From Halomonas beimenensis (GTDB lineage Bacteria > Pseudomonadota > Gammaproteobacteria > Pseudomonadales > Halomonadaceae), in NCBI RefSeq assembly GCF_002549795.1, contig NZ_CP021435.1:3410001-3474000 (forward strand): a stretch of 64,000 nt of DNA. The letters run 5' to 3'. Shown in pieces: positions 60,612-64,000 of this stretch; the stretch's first letter is position 1, and every line of letters begins with the position of its first letter. Made by a program: the position numbers and the translations under genes. The notes beneath the pieces were generated by a model. It saw only the letters and a program-made list of their open reading frames with translations. It was not told where the DNA came from and made no database searches.

Positions 60612-62417
60612 TCAATCGAGCGGGACGGCATGCTCGACCATCAGCTGCAGCGCCTCGCGCCCCCGCCAGCGGTTGCGGTTGAGCTTGTAGGCACAGTGCA
60701 GGCGGTCCCCGATCCCGAAGGCCGGCACCTCCCCCGGGGTCAGCGCCCGGAACCAGATGGCACGCACGGACACGGCCCCGGCCGACAGCTCGAGCATCAG
60801 GTGGCTGCCGTCCGCGCCCACCGGGCGCAGGGCCTCGACCAGGAACTCGCCCTCGAACAACGGCGGGTCGAATTCCCGGCCGTAGGGGCCGAGGGCCTCG
60901 AGCTCGTCGAGGGTGGCGAGGTCGAGCTGGTGGGCCTCGAGCGCGCCGTCGGTGAGAATCCTCGGGAAGAGTTCGAGGTCACCCAGCTGCTCCGCCACCG
61001 CCCGCAGGAAGGCCTCGCGGAAGGCCTCGAGGGACTCCACCGGCACCCCCACCCCGGCGGCGCCACGATGCCCGCCGAAGCGCGGCAGGGCCTCGGGCGA
61101 GAGGTCGTGGGCTCGCTGCAGGGCATCCCGCAGGTGAAGCGCCTCGATCGAGCGTCCCGAGCCGGTCAGCATGCCGGCCTGGGCGGCCGGAGTCAGCACC
61201 AGGCTCGGCCGGCCGAAGGCCTGCACCAGACGGGAGGCGACGATGCCCTGGACACCGGCGTGGCCGTCCTCGAGGAAGATCACCAGGGCCGGCGCTCCCT
61301 CGGCCAGCCGGGGCCGGGCCAGCCCCTTGGCCCGTTCGGTCATCTCCGCCTCGATGGCCTTGCGGGACTGGTTGTCCCGATCCAGCACCTCGAGGTAGCG
61401 CTGCGCGACATGATCCTGCTCGGCCAGCATAAAGTGCAGCGCCGCGTAGGGATCGTCGAGCCGCGAGCGGGCATTGATCCTGGGCCCCATCTGGAAGGCC
61501 AGGGTCTCGGCGTCGAAGGGCACGCTATCGGCGCCCAGGCGCTGGGCCATGGCCCGCCAGCAGGCCGCCTCCATGCGGTTGATCAGCGTCAGGCCCTGGG
61601 CCACCACGGCCCGGTTGGCGGCGCTGCCGCCCAGCGACACGCAGTCCGCCACCGTGCCCAGGGCCACGTAGGACAGCCAGGGCGACAGCTTGGGGGTGTC
61701 CGGCCCCAGGGCACCCCACTCGATCAGCACGGCCCGGGTCAGCGACATGACCAGCCAGGCCACCATGCAGCCGGCGATGGTGGGATCCGGGTAGTCGCAG
61801 TCGTCACGGGTCGGGTTGACGGTAGCGAAGGCCGAGGCCGGCGGCCCCTCCACCGGCAGGGCATGGTGGTCGCTGACCACCACATCGATGCCGGCGGCCT
61901 TGAGTCGCGCGATGCGCGGCTCGTCGCTGCTGCCGCAGTCGGCGGTGATCACCAGGCTGGGCCGCGGCGAGAGCCTCAGGGTACGCTCCACCAGCGGCAG
62001 GCTGATGCCGTAGCCGTCATGGATGCGATGGCCGATCAGGCTGTGCAGCCGTGACTCGGGCACCCCGAACAGCTCGTGCAGGGTCCGGCGGATCACCACG
62101 TGGGAAGTGATGCCGTCCACGTCGTAGTCGGTGAGGATGCCGATGTGCTCGCCCTCGACCACCGCCCGGGCGATGCGCTCGGCCGCCCGGCGCCCGTCGG
62201 CCAGCCGCTCGGGGTGCGCCAGGTGGCGCAGGCTCGGCGATACCAGGGGCGCGAGCTCGCCGACATGACCGGGCAGGCGCCCGGCCAGCACCCGGGCCTG
62301 CAGCGGCGTCAGTCCCTCCTCCAGGGCGCGGGCCTCCAGGGCCGCATCGCGAGGGCGCGGCAGGATCCGGGGTTCGAGGCGTTCATGCAGGTCGTGGGGA
62401 TCGGTCACGGCATCCAA
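60612..62417 (-). CDS. recJ: single-stranded-DNA exonuclease RecJ
   Basis: 5'-3' exonuclease in recombination and mismatch repair. 601 residues. DHH-superfamily motifs: ILTDYDVDGI (motif I), ITADCGSSD, VSDHHALP (DHH), and later GGHRGAAGVGV of the DHHA1 domain. The start is TTG (62417), 6 nt after AAAGGAG; the GTG at 62408 lacks spacing. Usually adjacent to prfB, but separated here by an accessory region. Confidence 0.95.
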   Translation of the reverse strand: MDAVTDPHDLHERLEPRILPRPRDAALEARALEEGLTPLQARVLAGRLPGHVGELAPLVSPSLRHLAHPERLADGRRAAERIARAVVEGEHIGILTDYDVDGITSHVVIRRTLHELFGVPESRLHSLIGHRIHDGYGISLPLVERTLRLSPRPSLVITADCGSSDEPRIARLKAAGIDVVVSDHHALPVEGPPASAFATVNPTRDDCDYPDPTIAGCMVAWLVMSLTRAVLIEWGALGPDTPKLSPWLSYVALGTVADCVSLGGSAANRAVVAQGLTLINRMEAACWRAMAQRLGADSVPFDAETLAFQMGPRINARSRLDDPYAALHFMLAEQDHVAQRYLEVLDRDNQSRKAIEAEMTERAKGLARPRLAEGAPALVIFLEDGHAGVQGIVASRLVQAFGRPSLVLTPAAQAGMLTGSGRSIEALHLRDALQRAHDLSPEALPRFGGHRGAAGVGVPVESLEAFREAFLRAVAEQLGDLELFPRILTDGALEAHQLDLATLDELEALGPYGREFDPPLFEGEFLVEALRPVGADGSHLMLELSAGAVSVRAIWFRALTPGEVPAFGIGDRLHCAYKLNRNRWRGREALQLMVEHAVPLD

Positions 62418-62588
62418 GCCCGACTCCTTTGGATGGAATATCGAATTCAGCCAGACGGGGGATCAAGCGGGGCTGATCCGGGGACAGGCCCCGGAGTGCC
62501 GGACCACCGAGGAGGCGCTGTCACCCCATCCCTGGCGAAGGGCTTCCTCTGCGGCCTGCCCCCGGCGCCCCTCACTGCTTTTCACTTC

Positions 62589-62609
62589 CGGCTTAAAGCT
62601 TACGGCTTT
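62589..62609. repeat. three degenerate heptads after thrC
   Basis: CGGCTTA-AAGCTTA-CGGCTTT, contiguous 7-mers that run into the thrC stop codon (62608-62610). Resembles the heptad tracts at 20776, 39578 and 50021. The remaining 62418-62588 gap shows nothing I can name. Confidence 0.55.
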
Positions 62610-63999
62610 AACGGCGGTGCTCGGCGACGTATTCCTGCACCGCCTCGAGGGCGGCGGGCAGGACGGCGTAGCGCTCCTCGCGCTCCAGCAGGTCGTCCAT
62701 GTGCGGCGGCAGCGGCACCCCGGGGAAACCGGCCTTGACCACCGCTTCGGCGAACTTGGCCGGATGGGCGGTCGCCAGGGTCACCATGGGCACGGCGGCA
62801 TCGCCCCGCTCGCGCTCGGCGGCGCGATAGCCGGTGGCGGTATGGGGGTCGAGGATCTCCTGGGTGCGGTGATGGGCCTCGCGGATGACCTCCAGGATGG
62901 TGGCATCGTCGGTGCTGTGGCTGGCGAACTTCTCGCGCAGCCGCGCCAGCGGGGCGTCGGCGAGCGCGGCAGGCTCGTGCTGGAAGCGCTCCAGCAGCTC
63001 GGCCACGGCCGTGCCGTCCCGCTCGTAGGCCTCGAACAGCAGGCGCTCGAAGTTCGAGGACACCACGATGTCCATGGACGGCGCCAGGGTGGCGACCAGG
63101 TCCCGCTTGGAGAAGTCGTTGTCGGTCAGCGTCCGGTGCAGGATGTCGTTGGCGTTGGTGGCGATGACGAAGCGCTCCACCGGCAGCCCCATGCGATGGG
63201 CCATGTAGCCGGCGAAGACGTTGCCGAAGTTGGCCGAGGGCACGCAGAAGCTGACCGGGCGATGCGGCGCGCCCAGCGCCACGGCGGAGGCCACGTAATA
63301 GACGATCTGGGCCATGATGCGCGCCCAGTTGATCGAGTTCACCGCCACCAGGCGAGTGCCGTTCAGGAATCCCTGGTCGGCGAAGCTGGCCTTGACCATG
63401 GCCTGGGCGTCGTCGAAGTTGCCCTCGATGGCGATATTGAAGACGTTGTCGGCCAGCACCGTGGTCATCTGGCGACGCTGGACCTCCGAGACCCGGTTAT
63501 GCGGGTGGAGGATGAAGATGTCCAGGTTGTCGCAATGGCGGCAGCCCTCGATGGCCGCCGAGCCGGTGTCGCCCGAGGTGGCCCCCATGATCACCGCGCG
63601 CTCGCCGCGCTTCTTGAGGAAGTGATCCAGCAGTCGGCCGAGCAGCTGCAGGGCCACGTCCTTGAAGGCCAGCGTGGGGCCGTGGAAGAGCTCGAGCAGG
63701 AAGTGGTTGGCATCGAGCTGGTTGAGCGGCACCACGGCATCGTGGCTGAAGGTGGCATAGGCCTCGTGGACGATGGCGCGGAAGGTGTCGTCGTCGATCT
63801 CGCCGCCCACATAGGGCTTCATCACCCGGAAGGCGATCTCGGCATAGGAGCAGCCGGCCATGTCGGCGAGCTCCTCGGGGGTGAGTTGGGGAACGGTCTC
63901 CGGCACGTAGAGGCCGCCGTCGCTGGCCATGCCGGTGAGCACGACCTCCTCGAAGGACAGCGCGGGCGCCTGCCCGCGGGTACTGATATAGCGCATCAT
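62608..63999 (-). CDS. thrC: threonine synthase
   Basis: PLP enzyme that turns O-phosphohomoserine into threonine. 463 residues, long (type II) form: MMRYISTRGQAPALSFEEV, the PLP lysine in FKDVALQLLG, and SGDTGSAAIEG binding phosphate. Starts 2 nt from the window edge, so the N-terminus looks complete (second ATG at 63996) but an upstream hom gene, if present, is not visible. Confidence 0.95.
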   Translation of the reverse strand: MMRYISTRGQAPALSFEEVVLTGMASDGGLYVPETVPQLTPEELADMAGCSYAEIAFRVMKPYVGGEIDDDTFRAIVHEAYATFSHDAVVPLNQLDANHFLLELFHGPTLAFKDVALQLLGRLLDHFLKKRGERAVIMGATSGDTGSAAIEGCRHCDNLDIFILHPHNRVSEVQRRQMTTVLADNVFNIAIEGNFDDAQAMVKASFADQGFLNGTRLVAVNSINWARIMAQIVYYVASAVALGAPHRPVSFCVPSANFGNVFAGYMAHRMGLPVERFVIATNANDILHRTLTDNDFSKRDLVATLAPSMDIVVSSNFERLLFEAYERDGTAVAELLERFQHEPAALADAPLARLREKFASHSTDDATILEVIREAHHRTQEILDPHTATGYRAAERERGDAAVPMVTLATAHPAKFAEAVVKAGFPGVPLPPHMDDLLEREERYAVLPAALEAVQEYVAEHRR

Positions 64000-64000
64000 T

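Overview
The window reads as chromosomal DNA of a high-GC gammaproteobacterium. Gene content and order (rpsB-tsf-pyrH-frr-uppS-cdsA-dxr-rseP-bamA-skp-lpxD; map-glnD-dapC-dapD-dapE; coaBC-dut-algC-argB-slmA; ftsY-ftsE-ftsX-rpoH) match the Pseudomonas/Oceanospirillales pattern. The acidic, Asp/Glu-rich proteins and the style of the intergenic repeats suggest a Halomonas-like member of the Halomonadaceae. No marker gene that fixes the genus is present, so this is an inference.

Layout. 1-11.8 kb, minus strand: a translation, isoprenoid, phospholipid and outer-membrane biogenesis block. 11.8-19.7 kb, plus strand: methionine aminopeptidase, the GlnD nitrogen sensor and diaminopimelate/lysine genes. 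19.7-25.9 kb: a multi-helix structured intergenic element, a membrane-anchored cold-shock-domain protein, SlyX, thioredoxin reductase, a 2-Cys peroxiredoxin, a CPXCG protein and aconitase A. 25.9-34.7 kb, minus strand: malic enzyme, TrpRS, alanine dehydrogenase, a thioesterase, a DUF2007 protein, RlmI, MutM, ribosomal proteins L33/L28 and RadC. 34.8-39.6 kb, plus strand: CoaBC, Dut, AlgC, ArgB and SlmA, followed by an 18.7-copy heptanucleotide tandem array. 39.8-43.7 kb, minus strand: RpoH and the FtsX/FtsE/FtsY cluster. 43.8-48.2 kb: RsmD, a ZapB-like coiled coil, RimI, a probable divergent HolD (psi), a BolA-like protein, an MFS exporter and a small acidic protein. 48.5-51.2 kb, minus strand: LysS and PrfB (RF2, with its programmed frameshift). 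51.2-60.6 kb: an accessory region. 60.6-64 kb, minus strand: RecJ and ThrC.

The accessory region lies between prfB and recJ, which are adjacent in E. coli (recJ-prfB-lysS). It holds a decayed ABC-ATPase fragment, two FadL-type porins, a MerR regulator-copper ATPase-24-residue membrane peptide operon with a MerR-type promoter, a glyoxalase-fold gene with a duplicated 3' end around a REP-like hairpin, a MITE-like element, a complete IS481-family insertion sequence and a YitT-family membrane protein.

Small-scale structure is the most unusual part of the window: two copies of a 165-169 bp inverted-repeat element joined to gene stop codons; an IS481 element whose transposase borrows its stop codon from a palindromic GCTAGC target duplication that also carries the stop of the opposing gene; heptad-repeat tracts just downstream of stop codons; and a roughly 190-nt intergenic element with several nested stems. 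No rRNA, tRNA, CRISPR array or replication origin was recognised.
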